Below are positions 9,408-17,159 of a stretch of DNA of 50,216 nt, one piece after another. This stretch comes from an uncultured Actinomycetes bacterium (GTDB lineage: Bacteria > Actinomycetota > Acidimicrobiia > IMCC26256 > PALSA-555): assembly GCA_937927875.1 (NCBI GenBank), contig CALEYV010000097.1:1-50216 (forward strand), given 5' to 3'. Both the position numbers and the translations under genes were made by a program. The notes below the pieces were generated by a model. It saw only the letters and a program-made list of their open reading frames with translations. It had not been told where the DNA came from and did not search any database. Position 1 is the first letter of the stretch; every line of letters starts with the position of its first letter.

Positions 9408-10675
9408 TGGACGCCGGCCCGATGGCCGTCGAGCAGCGCCCGGTAGTGCTCGGCGGTCGAGGCCGCGGTGCGCTGCCAGGTGAACCGGGAGAGCACTCGG
9501 TCCCGACCCGCGGCGCCGAGGCGCGCCCGCAGGTCGGCGTCGGCAAGGGCCCGCAGGATCGCGGTGGCCAGCGCGGACGGGTCGGCGGGCGGGACGAGCA
9601 GCCCGGTCTCGTCGTGGCGCCCGATGACCTCCTTCACCGCGCCGCCGGTGGTGCCCACCACCGGCACGCCGCACGCCATCGCCTCGACCGCCGGCAGCGA
9701 GAAGCCCTCGTAGAGCGAGGGAACGCACGCCACCTCGGCCTCGGCGTAGCGGTCGACGATCGACTCCGTCGTCACGCCGCTCACGAACGTCACCGCGCCG
9801 CTGAGCCCGAGGGCCTCGATCCGGCGGGGGATGGTGCTCTTGGCCTTCGGCTTGCCGATGACCATGAGGTGCGCGTCCTCGCGCTCGGTGCGGACCTTCG
9901 CCAGCGCCTCGAGGAGGTGGATGAGGCCCTTCATCGGGACGTCCGCGCTGGCCGTGGTCATGATCCGCCCCCGGACCCGGGCCCGTCCCGGCCGGGGCTG
10001 GAACACCGCCGGGTTGACCCCCACCGGGACGACGTGGAGCCGGTCGGGGGACACCCCCATCTGCTCGACGATGTCGCCGCGCGACGACTCGGAGACCGTG
10101 AGCAGCCGCGGGATGCGGCGGGCCACCTCCATCTGCATGTCGAGGAACCCGTACCAGCGGCGCAGCGCGAACCGGCGCCAGGGGCTGCGGGCGTGCGCGA
10201 GGTCGAGCTCGCGATCGACGGTGATCGGGTGGTGGAGGGTGCCGAGCACCGGCCAGCCGTCGCGGCCCATCATCCCGACCAGGCCCCGGCCCAGGCACTG
10301 GTTGTCGTGCACCAGGTCGAAGTCGCCCCGCCGAGGGGCGAGCAGGCGGCGGGCCCGGATGCTGAAGGTGTACGGCTCGGGGAACCCGGCTCCGCACATG
10401 ATGGCGAACTCGCGGACGTCGACCGTGGTCCGCAGCTCGTGGGGGAACGGCACCCGGAACGGGTTGTCGGGCCGGTAGAGGTCGAGGCTCGGGACCTTCA
10501 CGAGCTGGTCGGGGTCGGCCAGCTCCGGGTACGGGGGGCCCGAGAACACCGTGACCTCGTGCCCGAGGCCGGTCAGCTCCCGGACCAGCTCCCGGGTGTA
10601 GACGCCCTGCCCACCGCAGTGGGGGTTGCCCCGGTAGACGAGGTACGCGACGCGCAGACGTTCCGGGGCCGACAT
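9401..10675 (-). CDS. GT4-family glycosyltransferase, first gene of operon
   Basis: 424-aa GT-B glycosyltransferase. The N-terminal domain begins VAYLVYRGNPHCGGQGVYTRE with the acceptor-side glycine loop. The C-terminal domain holds the donor-binding ExxxGxxxPxxEA signature as YEGFSLPAVEAMACGVPVVG. The nucleotide-sugar donor cannot be read. It leads the operon glycosyltransferase-methyltransferase-alpha-toroid. The ATG at 10675 follows a minus-strand TAGGCT hexamer by 9 nt and lacks a Shine-Dalgarno, so the operon mRNA is nearly leaderless. It is divergent from the S9 peptidase with 38 bp between start codons. Confidence 0.9.
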   Translation of the reverse strand: MSAPERLRVAYLVYRGNPHCGGQGVYTRELVRELTGLGHEVTVFSGPPYPELADPDQLVKVPSLDLYRPDNPFRVPFPHELRTTVDVREFAIMCGAGFPEPYTFSIRARRLLAPRRGDFDLVHDNQCLGRGLVGMMGRDGWPVLGTLHHPITVDRELDLAHARSPWRRFALRRWYGFLDMQMEVARRIPRLLTVSESSRGDIVEQMGVSPDRLHVVPVGVNPAVFQPRPGRARVRGRIMTTASADVPMKGLIHLLEALAKVRTEREDAHLMVIGKPKAKSTIPRRIEALGLSGAVTFVSGVTTESIVDRYAEAEVACVPSLYEGFSLPAVEAMACGVPVVGTTGGAVKEVIGRHDETGLLVPPADPSALATAILRALADADLRARLGAAGRDRVLSRFTWQRTAASTAEHYRALLDGHRAGVQC

Positions 10676-10684
10676 GAGGCCGAG

Positions 10685-10690
10685 AGCCTA
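10685..10690 (-). promoter_or_regulatory. -10 element TAGGCT of GT4 operon
   Basis: Minus-strand TAGGCT, 9 nt before ATG 10675. Its presumed -35 region would overlap the divergent promoter at 10700-10705 and its start site, so the two promoters probably compete for polymerase. Confidence 0.45.
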
Positions 10691-10699
10691 TCGGCCGAA

Positions 10700-10705
10700 T
10701 AGCGT
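10700..10705 (+). promoter_or_regulatory. -10 element TAGCGT of S9 peptidase gene
   Basis: TAGCGT lies 8 nt before GTG 10714; no Shine-Dalgarno. Only 9 bp separate it from the opposing -10 at 10685-10690. Confidence 0.45.
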
Positions 10706-10713
10706 GACCAGCG

Positions 10714-12513
10714 GTGACGCGCGGCCTGATCTCGGCGGCCATGGTCGCCCGCTCGCGCGTCGCCGAGCCGCGCTGGTCGCCCGACGGCCGGCGCCTGGCC
10801 TGGGTGGAGGCGTTCGACGGCCGGGCCGACCTCCTCGTCGCGCCGGCCGACGGCGGCGCGCCGGTGGTCGTCACCGCTGACCACCCGGTGAGCCCGGTCG
10901 GCGGGTACGGCGGCGGCGCCTTCGCCTGGGTCGACGACGAGCGGCTGGTCGTCGCCGCCGCCGACGGTCACCTCGTGGTGCTGCCCGCCGCCGGCGGACC
11001 GGCCACCACGCTGTCGGACCGGGGCCGGGCGGGCGCGCCGGCGGTGGATCCCCGCCGCGGCGCGGTGGCGTTCGTGCTCGAGGACGACGAGTCGTGCGTG
11101 ATCGCCGTCGCCGACCTCGACGGCCGCGCCCCGCCGGTCCCCATCTCGACCGCCGATTACGCCTGGGACCCCGCGTGGTCGCCCGACGGGAGCCGCGTCG
11201 CCTGGCACGAGTGGGACCTCCCGAACATGCCGTGGGACGGCGGACGCATCTGCACCGCGGCCCCCGACGGGGCCGACCCGCGCCGGGTGGCGGGCGGCGA
11301 CGAGGAGGGCGTCGGCCAGCCGCGCTGGTCGCCGGACGGCCAGCACCTCTCTTTCGTCACCGATCGCGACGGCTGGGCGAACGTGTGGGTCGGCGGCCCG
11401 GACGGGCGCGACGCTCGCCCGGTCCTGCCCGAGCCGAGCGAGCAAGCGGAGCCCCCGTGGGGCCCCGGGCAGCGCTCGTACGCCTGGTCGCCGGACGGCG
11501 GTGCGCTTGCCCTCTGCCGAAACGCGGAGGGCTTCGGCCGGCTCGTCACCGTGCGCGACGGATCCGTCGTGTCGACCGTCGACGGCTGGCACCACGGCCT
11601 CGACTGGAGCCGGTCCGGGATTGCCGCCGTCCACTCGTCGACCCGGGCGCCGAGCACGGTGACGGTCCTGGGCAGCGACGGCCAGCGCCGGACGGTGGCG
11701 CGCGGGCCCGCGGGAGGATTCGAGTCGGCGGCGCTCGTCGAGCCGCAGCCGGTGACCTGGCCCGCCGACGACGGGACCCTCGTGCACGCGCTGCTCTGGC
11801 GACCCGCCGCGAGCGGCGACGGACGGCCACCCCTGCTCGTGGAGGTCCACGGCGGGCCGACCGGTCAAGCGGCGGCGACGTGGCAGCCCTGCACCCAGTT
11901 CCTGGTTAGTCGGGGCTGGGCCGTCCTGGCGCCGAACGGCCGCGGCTCGACCGGGTACGGGCGCGAGTACGCGCAGGCGCTGGCCGGTGGTTGGGGCTGC
12001 GTTGACGTGTCCGACGCCGCGGCCGGGATCCGCCACGCCGCCGCCGCGGGCTGGTGCGACCCGCGCCGCGTCGTGGCCAGCGGTCGCAGCGCGGGCGCCT
12101 TCACCGCGTTGCTCCTCGCCGTCCATCACCCCGAGCTGCTGCGCGCGGTGATCAGCCAGTACGGCGTCACGGACTTGCTCGGGCTCGCCGAGACGACCCA
12201 CCGCTTCGAATCGCGGTACCTCGACCGCCTGGTCGGCGTCCTGCCTGCCGACGCGGGGCGCTACCGCGAGCGTTCGCCGCTGACCCACGCGCGCGCGATC
12301 CGAGTGCCGGTGCTCGTCCTCCAAGGCGACGCCGACCGGGTCGTGCCGCCCGCGCAAGCCGAGGCGCTCGTCGGCGCGATCCGCGCCGGTGGCGGCGTCG
12401 CGGAGTCGCGGGTGTACGAGGCCGAAGGCCACGGCTGGTCACGCGCCGACACCGTCGCCGACGTCTACGGACGCGTCGCGGCGTTCCTCCGTCGTCACGT
12501 GCCGGATCCCTGA
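10714..12513 (+). CDS. S9-family (prolyl oligopeptidase-like) serine peptidase
   Basis: 599 aa, two-domain. The N-terminal half is a beta-propeller with at least four WSPDG blades (EPRWSPDGRRLAW and similar), as in TolB/PD40 repeats. The C-terminal half is an alpha/beta hydrolase with nucleophile Ser459 in GRSAGAF, Asp541 in GDADRVVPP and His573 in EGHGW, a complete triad. No signal peptide is seen, so it is probably cytoplasmic. The family cleaves short peptides or acylated amino acids; the substrate is unknown. The start is supported by TAGCGT 8 nt upstream. The next hydrolase starts 5 nt after its stop. Confidence 0.92.
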   Translation: MTRGLISAAMVARSRVAEPRWSPDGRRLAWVEAFDGRADLLVAPADGGAPVVVTADHPVSPVGGYGGGAFAWVDDERLVVAAADGHLVVLPAAGGPATTLSDRGRAGAPAVDPRRGAVAFVLEDDESCVIAVADLDGRAPPVPISTADYAWDPAWSPDGSRVAWHEWDLPNMPWDGGRICTAAPDGADPRRVAGGDEEGVGQPRWSPDGQHLSFVTDRDGWANVWVGGPDGRDARPVLPEPSEQAEPPWGPGQRSYAWSPDGGALALCRNAEGFGRLVTVRDGSVVSTVDGWHHGLDWSRSGIAAVHSSTRAPSTVTVLGSDGQRRTVARGPAGGFESAALVEPQPVTWPADDGTLVHALLWRPAASGDGRPPLLVEVHGGPTGQAAATWQPCTQFLVSRGWAVLAPNGRGSTGYGREYAQALAGGWGCVDVSDAAAGIRHAAAAGWCDPRRVVASGRSAGAFTALLLAVHHPELLRAVISQYGVTDLLGLAETTHRFESRYLDRLVGVLPADAGRYRERSPLTHARAIRVPVLVLQGDADRVVPPAQAEALVGAIRAGGGVAESRVYEAEGHGWSRADTVADVYGRVAAFLRRHVPDP

Positions 12514-12518
12514 TCGCG

Positions 12519-13166
12519 ATGCCCGACGATGGGGTGACCGAGTTCCAAGGTCCACGCGGCGCGGACCGGGCGGTGCTCCTCGCGCACGGCGCCGGGTCGG
12601 GCCGCCGGGCGCCGGTCCTCGTCGCGGTCGCCGACGCGCTCGCGGCGGTTGGGATCCCTTCCCTGCGCTTCGACTACCCGTACCGCGCCGCCGGGCGCCG
12701 GGCCCCCGACCGGCCCCCGGTCCTCGCCGCCGCCACCCGGGCCGCCGCCGCCGAGCTGGCGGAGCGAGCCGGCGTCGACCCCGCCCGGCTCGTGCTCGGC
12801 GGTCGCTCCATGGGTGGGCGGGTCTGCTCCCTCGTCGCCGCCGACCCCGAGGCGCCGGTCCCGACGCTCGGGTTGCTGCTGCTCGGCTACCCACTGCACC
12901 CGGCCGGGAAGCCCGATCGTCGCCGCGACGACCACTTCGGGAACCTGACCATGCCGGTGTGCTTCATCAGCGGCACCCGGGACGCGCTTGCTCCGCAGGC
13001 AGCACTCACGCAGTCCATCCACAAGGTTCCGGGTCCCGTCACGCTCCACTGGCTCGAATCGGCCGACCACGGCTACCGGCCGCTGAAGGCGAGCGGGCGG
13101 ACCAGCGACGACGTGATCGCCGAGGTTGTGGAGACTTCGGTCACATGGGTGCAAGCCCTGGACTGA
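12519..13166 (+). CDS. alpha/beta hydrolase (KANL3/TEX30-like)
   Basis: 215 aa, ATG 12519 just 5 nt after the S9 peptidase stop. The fold signatures are VLLAHGAGSGR (oxyanion loop), nucleophile in GRSMGGR, an acidic residue in FISGTRDALAP and a His in ESADHGY. This is the pattern of the small dienelactone-hydrolase-like family related to eukaryotic TEX30. The substrate is unknown. Cotranscription with the S9 peptidase is likely. Confidence 0.83.
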   Translation: MPDDGVTEFQGPRGADRAVLLAHGAGSGRRAPVLVAVADALAAVGIPSLRFDYPYRAAGRRAPDRPPVLAAATRAAAAELAERAGVDPARLVLGGRSMGGRVCSLVAADPEAPVPTLGLLLLGYPLHPAGKPDRRRDDHFGNLTMPVCFISGTRDALAPQAALTQSIHKVPGPVTLHWLESADHGYRPLKASGRTSDDVIAEVVETSVTWVQALD

Positions 13167-13167
13167 A

Positions 13168-13246
13168 GCAGCCGCGATCCGCGCAACAAGATGTGAACGT
13201 GCTGTGAAACGGCGAGAATTGTTCGAGATCGCGGGTGCGCGGCTGC
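13168..13246. repeat. 9-bp inverted repeat flanking a TGTGAA direct repeat upstream of the cyclase
   Basis: GCAGCCGCG (13168-13176) is the exact reverse complement of CGCGGCTGC (13238-13246). Between them TGTGAA occurs at 13192-13197 and again at 13203-13208, an 11-bp period. It lies between the hydrolase stop and the cyclase ATG 13260 and could be an operator or an mRNA fold. No function is proven. Confidence 0.4.
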
Positions 13247-13259
13247 GAAACTGGGGCCC

Positions 13260-13778
13260 ATGCGAGTCGAGCGCACCTTCGCATTCGTGGACCTCTGCGG
13301 CTTCACGAGCTTCACGAGCACACACGGCGACGAGCGCGCCGTGGATGTCCTCACGCGCTTCCGGGGCGCGGTCCGCGCCATCGGGTCGAGCCACGGCGTG
13401 CGGATCGCCAAGTGGCTCGGCGACGGGGCCATGTTCGTCAGCACGACCCGCGAGGCGCTGGTCGAGGCGATCCTCGAGCTCGCGGAGCGGAACGAAGAGG
13501 TCGGGGTCACGCTCTCGCTGCGGGCGGGCCTGGCCGGTGGACCCGTCATCCTCTTCGAGGGCGACGACTACATCGGCGGCCCGGTGAACCTCTCGGCCCG
13601 GCTGTGCGACGTGGCAAGCCCGCGCGAGCTGCTGGCGGCGGCCGACCTCGCCGACGCCGTCCCGCCGTGGGCGGCCGCGGTCGCGGTCGGGCCCCGTGAC
13701 ATCTCCGGGTTCCCGGTCGCGGTCGAAGTCGTGCGCATCGAGCCCGCCGTCGCAGCCCGGGTCGCCAGCGGCGGGTAG
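13260..13778 (+). CDS. minimal class III adenylyl cyclase
   Basis: 172 aa, a bare cyclase homology domain with no sensor or membrane domain. The catalytic set is complete. Metal-binding Asp11 (FVDLCGFT) and Asp55 (KWLGDG) are present. Lys51 and Asp103 are the adenine-specifying pair by family rule, and Asn110 and Arg114 (NLSAR) complete the site. I therefore expect a soluble homodimer making cAMP from ATP. ATG 13260 has no clear Shine-Dalgarno. It lies 93 nt after the hydrolase, behind an inverted repeat. Its stop codon is part of the -10 of the next gene. Confidence 0.85.
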   Translation: MRVERTFAFVDLCGFTSFTSTHGDERAVDVLTRFRGAVRAIGSSHGVRIAKWLGDGAMFVSTTREALVEAILELAERNEEVGVTLSLRAGLAGGPVILFEGDDYIGGPVNLSARLCDVASPRELLAAADLADAVPPWAAAVAVGPRDISGFPVAVEVVRIEPAVAARVASGG

Positions 13779-13781
13779 CCT
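13776..13781 (+). promoter_or_regulatory. -10 element TAGCCT of downstream hydratase homologue
   Basis: TAGCCT overlaps the cyclase stop codon and lies 8 nt before GTG 13790, with no Shine-Dalgarno. Confidence 0.4.
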
Positions 13782-13789
13782 GCCGAGCC

Positions 13790-14617
13790 GTGCCCGAACC
13801 GAGCCTCGAGACGCTCCGGTTCGAGCGGCGGGGTCCGGTCGGCTGGCTCGTCCTGCACCGGCCTGAGCGCCTCAACGCGTTCACGGCGCAGATGTGGGAC
13901 GAGCTCGGGGCGCTCGGTCGCGAGATCGGCGACGACGCTGACCTGCGCGTGCTCGTGGTCACCGGCGCCGGTCGCGCGTTCTCGAGCGGAATCGACACGT
14001 CCGTGTTCACGACGCCGAACGAGGGCGTGCTCAGCCGCGACGGGGAGGCCCGGCACCCCGACGAGCTCGTCGCCCGGATCCTCGAGATCCAGGACTCGTT
14101 CACGTGGCTCGAGGAGGCGCAGTACCCGACGGTGGCCGCGATCCGCGGGTACGCGCTCGGCGCCGGGCTGCAGATCGCGCTCGCGTGTGATCTCCGCGTC
14201 GTCGCCGAGGGCACCCAGCTCGGGCTCCTCGAGCACCGGTACGGGATCCTGCCTGACCTCGGCGGCACCCAGCGCCTGCCGCGGCTGGTCGGCCCCTCCA
14301 AGGCCCTGCAGCTCATCGTCACCGCGGCGCGCATCGACACCGCGGAGGCGGCGCGCATCGGGCTCGCCGATGTCGTCGTCGCCGACGACGAGCTCGACAG
14401 CGCGGCGAGCTCGCTCGCCGAGACGATCGCGGCCCAGCCGCCGCTGGCCGTGCGGGGCGCCAAGCGCGCCGTCCGCGCCGCCGTCTCCGGGCTGAGCGTT
14501 CGCGAGGGGCTCGTCGTCGAAGCCGAGGCGCAGGCGGCCTGCCTGCGCTCGCAGGACATGGCGGAGGCCATCGCCGCCTTCGTCGAGCAGCGCGCGCCCG
14601 TGTACCGGGGCGCGTGA
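13790..14617 (+). CDS. enoyl-CoA hydratase/isomerase family, dienoyl-CoA-isomerase-like active site
   Basis: 275-aa crotonase-fold protein. The oxyanion-hole segments are SSGID and YALGAGLQIAL. The hydratase Glu144 position carries Gln128, so classical hydration is unlikely. Glu148 and Asp156 are both present with the 8-residue spacing of Glu196/Asp204 in delta3,5-delta2,4-dienoyl-CoA isomerase (LLEHRYGILPDLGGTQRL). I infer an isomerase used for unsaturated acyl-CoA degradation. Cytoplasmic. The GTG start is supported by TAGCCT 8 nt upstream. murA follows 38 nt after the stop. Confidence 0.85.
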   Translation: MPEPSLETLRFERRGPVGWLVLHRPERLNAFTAQMWDELGALGREIGDDADLRVLVVTGAGRAFSSGIDTSVFTTPNEGVLSRDGEARHPDELVARILEIQDSFTWLEEAQYPTVAAIRGYALGAGLQIALACDLRVVAEGTQLGLLEHRYGILPDLGGTQRLPRLVGPSKALQLIVTAARIDTAEAARIGLADVVVADDELDSAASSLAETIAAQPPLAVRGAKRAVRAAVSGLSVREGLVVEAEAQAACLRSQDMAEAIAAFVEQRAPVYRGA

Positions 14618-14643
14618 GCCCCGACTCGGCACGACCCGCGGCC

Positions 14644-14649
14644 TACCAT
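14644..14649 (+). promoter_or_regulatory. -10 element TACCAT, leaderless start of murA
   Basis: TACCAT ends 6 nt before ATG 14656 and no Shine-Dalgarno lies between. This supports ATG 14656 over the overlapping GTG at 14614. Confidence 0.5.
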
Positions 14650-14655
14650 CCGCCA

Positions 14656-15936
14656 ATGGAGTCCTACGTCGTCCGCTCAGGCGCGCCCTTGTCGGGCGCC
14701 ACCCGGGTGTCGGGCATGACGAAGAACGCGGGCTGCAAGCAGATGGCGGCCGCGCTCCTCGCGCCCGGCGTGACGACGCTGCGGAACATGACGCCGGTCG
14801 CCGACCTCGAGGTCATGGTCGAGCTCCTCGAGGCCATCGGCGCCACGGTTCACCGGGCCGACGACGTCGTCCAGGTCGACACGGCCGGCGACCTCGTCCC
14901 CGAGGCCCCCTACGAGCACGTCCGCCGCATGCGGGCGTCGATCAACGTGCTCGGCCCGCTGCTCGCCCGCTACGGGCGGGCCCGGGTCGCGATGCCGGGC
15001 GGCGACAACATCGGGAGTCGCAAGCTCGACATGCACTTCGCGGCCCTCACCGCCATGGGTGCCGAGCTCGACGTGCGCAACGGGTTCATCGAGGCCCACG
15101 CCAACGCGCTCGGCGGCGCCCGGGTCGTCCTCGACTTCCCGAGCGTCGGCGCCACCGAGACCGTCCTCACCGCCGCCGTCCTGGCCAAGGGCGAGACGGT
15201 CATCGAGAACGCGGCCCGCGAACCCGAGGTCGAGGACCTCTGCGCGCTGCTCCAGAAGATGGGCGCCGCCATCGACGGTGCCGGCACCTCCACGCTTCGG
15301 GTCGACGGCGTGACGGCGCTCCGCCCGGTCGAGCACACCATCGTCGGTGACCGGATCGAGGCCGGGACGCTGCTCTTCGCCTGCGCGGTGGCCGGCGGCG
15401 ACATCGTGGTCGAGGGCGTGCCGCTCGACCACCTCGACACCGTGGCCCGCAAGCTCGCCGCGATGGGCGTCGACGTGCGGCGGGCGCCCGACGGGATCGC
15501 GGTGAGCGCCGAAGGGCGACGCCGGGCCGTCGACGTGCAGACGCTGCCCTTCCCCGGCTTCGCGACCGACTTCATGCCGCTGGCGGTCGCCACGCTTGCG
15601 ACCGCGTCGGGGACCGCGATCGTGACCGAGAACATCTTCGACAACCGGTTCGTCTTCGTCGGCGAGCTCAACCGGATGGGTGCCGACGTGCGGACCGAGG
15701 GCCGGCACGCCATCGTCCGCGGCGTTCCCCGCCTCTCGGGCGCCCCGGTGCGGGCCCCGGACGTGCGGGCCGGCGCCGCGCTGCTGCTCGCCGGCCTCGC
15801 CGCCGACGGCGAGACCACCGTGTTCGACACCTATCCGGTCGCCCGCGGCTACGCCGACCTCCCCGGCCGCCTCCAGGCCCTCGGTGCCGATGTCACCCGG
15901 CGGGGCCAGGCGGCCCGGGAAGACCTGGGAGACTGA
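14656..15936 (+). CDS. murA: UDP-N-acetylglucosamine 1-carboxyvinyltransferase, Asp-type (fosfomycin-insensitive)
   Basis: First committed step of peptidoglycan synthesis: transfer of enolpyruvate from PEP to UDP-GlcNAc. 426 aa, usual length. Lys23-Asn24 match the conserved KN substrate pair. The active-site loop reads PGGDNIG with Asp117 where E. coli has Cys115, the same substitution as in Mycobacterium (Asp117), which prevents alkylation by fosfomycin. The inverted alpha/beta prism repeats are visible across the length. Being close to atpDC is the usual actinobacterial placement. Start chosen by TACCAT 6 nt upstream. Confidence 0.95.
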   Translation: MESYVVRSGAPLSGATRVSGMTKNAGCKQMAAALLAPGVTTLRNMTPVADLEVMVELLEAIGATVHRADDVVQVDTAGDLVPEAPYEHVRRMRASINVLGPLLARYGRARVAMPGGDNIGSRKLDMHFAALTAMGAELDVRNGFIEAHANALGGARVVLDFPSVGATETVLTAAVLAKGETVIENAAREPEVEDLCALLQKMGAAIDGAGTSTLRVDGVTALRPVEHTIVGDRIEAGTLLFACAVAGGDIVVEGVPLDHLDTVARKLAAMGVDVRRAPDGIAVSAEGRRRAVDVQTLPFPGFATDFMPLAVATLATASGTAIVTENIFDNRFVFVGELNRMGADVRTEGRHAIVRGVPRLSGAPVRAPDVRAGAALLLAGLAADGETTVFDTYPVARGYADLPGRLQALGADVTRRGQAAREDLGD

Positions 15937-15947
15937 GGGCGTTGAGC

Positions 15948-16184
15948 ATGGTGATGGAGACTGAGGTCCAGTCCGCGATCGAGGCCATCCGCCCGGCCCT
16001 GCAGGCCGACGGCGGCGACATCGTCTTTCGCGACATCGACGACGACGGCGTAGTCCATGTCGAGCTGGTGGGGGCCTGCGGGACGTGCCCGATCTCGACC
16101 ATGACCCTCAAGGCCGGCGTCGAGCGGATCATCAAGGACCGCGTCCCCGGCGTCTCCGCGGTCGAGGCCGTCGACGCCGCCTGA
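15948..16184 (+). CDS. NifU-like C-terminal domain iron-sulfur scaffold protein
   Basis: 78-aa stand-alone NifU C-terminal (Nfu) domain. It opens with an IRPALQADGGDI helix and carries the CxxC cluster ligand as ACGTCPIS. It probably carries a bridging Fe-S cluster between two subunits and passes it to target enzymes. ATG 15948 is preferred: GAGGG at 15935-15939 gives an 8-nt spacing. TTG 15942 and the in-frame GTG/ATG codons following are alternatives. It lies 11 nt after murA and 1 nt before the MeaB gene, so the three may form an operon. Confidence 0.9.
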   Translation: MVMETEVQSAIEAIRPALQADGGDIVFRDIDDDGVVHVELVGACGTCPISTMTLKAGVERIIKDRVPGVSAVEAVDAA

Positions 16185-16185
16185 G

Positions 16186-17142
16186 GTGACGCCGGCCACC
16201 ACGGCCGAGCTCGTCGACCGGACCCGTGCCGGCGACCGCGGCGCGCTCGCCCGTCTTCTCTCCCTGATCGAGGCCGGTGGCACCGACGCGGTCGACGCGT
16301 CGGCCCGTCTCTACCCGCACACCGGCCGCGCCTGGACGATCGGCGTCACCGGCGCGCCGGGCGCCGGCAAGTCGACCCTCACCGACCGGCTGATCGCCCG
16401 ACTGCGCCGCGACGGCGAAGAGGTCGGGGTGCTCGCGGTCGACCCCACCAGCCCGGTGACCGGCGGCGCCATCCTCGGCGACCGGGTGCGCATGCAGGGC
16501 CACGCCACCGACCCCGGTGTGTTCATCCGCTCGATGGCCACCCGCGGCCACCAAGGTGGGCTCGCGCTCGCGACCCCCCAGGCGGTCCGGGTCCTCGACG
16601 CGGCCGGCAAGGCGTGGGTGATCATCGAGACCGTCGGTGTGGGCCAGGTCGAGGTCGAGGTGGCCGGCGCCGCCGACACGACGGTCGTCGTCCTCACCCC
16701 CGGTTGGGGGGACGCCATCCAGGCGAACAAGGCCGGCTTGCTCGAGGTCGCGGACGTCCTCGTCGTGAACAAGGCCGACCGGGCCGGCCTCGACGAGACC
16801 GTGCGCGACCTTCGGAACATGCTCGAGTGGTCGGCGTCGTCCGACTGGACGCCGCCCATCGTCGAGACCGTCGCCACCGAGGGCCGCGGGATCGACGAGC
16901 TGTGGGACGCGATCACGGCCCACCGGGGCCACCTCGAGCGCGACGGCGACATCGGCTCGCGCCGAGCGGCCCGGCTGCGCGACGAGCTGCGGGGCATCGT
17001 CTTCGAGCGGCTCGGCCAGCGCGCCATCGAGCTCTGCGAGGGGCCACGGTTCGACGAGCTCGTCGAGCAAGTCGCGGCCCGGGAGGTCGACCCGCACGCG
17101 GCGGCCGGCGCGCTCCTCGGCACCCCAGCCGGCGAGCGCTGA
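16186..17142 (+). CDS. meaB: MeaB/ArgK-family GTPase, B12-mutase chaperone
   Basis: 318-aa G3E GTPase that gates adenosylcobalamin loading and protects B12-dependent acyl-CoA mutases. Walker A is GAPGAGKST, followed by DPTSPVTGGAILGDR and the switch ETVGVGQVE, with base specificity NKAD. The GTG start lies 1 nt after the Nfu stop. The likely client is the mutase encoded at 5.3-6.9 kb. The gene converges on an aminotransferase with 15 nt between stops. Confidence 0.94.
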   Translation: MTPATTAELVDRTRAGDRGALARLLSLIEAGGTDAVDASARLYPHTGRAWTIGVTGAPGAGKSTLTDRLIARLRRDGEEVGVLAVDPTSPVTGGAILGDRVRMQGHATDPGVFIRSMATRGHQGGLALATPQAVRVLDAAGKAWVIIETVGVGQVEVEVAGAADTTVVVLTPGWGDAIQANKAGLLEVADVLVVNKADRAGLDETVRDLRNMLEWSASSDWTPPIVETVATEGRGIDELWDAITAHRGHLERDGDIGSRRAARLRDELRGIVFERLGQRAIELCEGPRFDELVEQVAAREVDPHAAAGALLGTPAGER

Positions 17143-17159
17143 CCGGGTGCCCGGCGCTC
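17134..17159. terminator. hairpin spanning the two convergent stop codons
   Basis: GAGCG (17134-17138) pairs with CGCTC (17155-17159). Inside it CCGGG (17143-17147) faces CCCGG (17150-17154), with a 4-nt bulge. It covers the meaB stop and reaches the end of the aminotransferase. No T-tract. A moderate bidirectional terminator candidate. Confidence 0.4.

Noticed and set aside
13192..13208. A classical CRP palindrome upstream of the cyclase.
   Set aside because: TGTGAA repeats are direct, not inverted (no TCACA partner), so the standard site is not met. Recorded only as a repeat.
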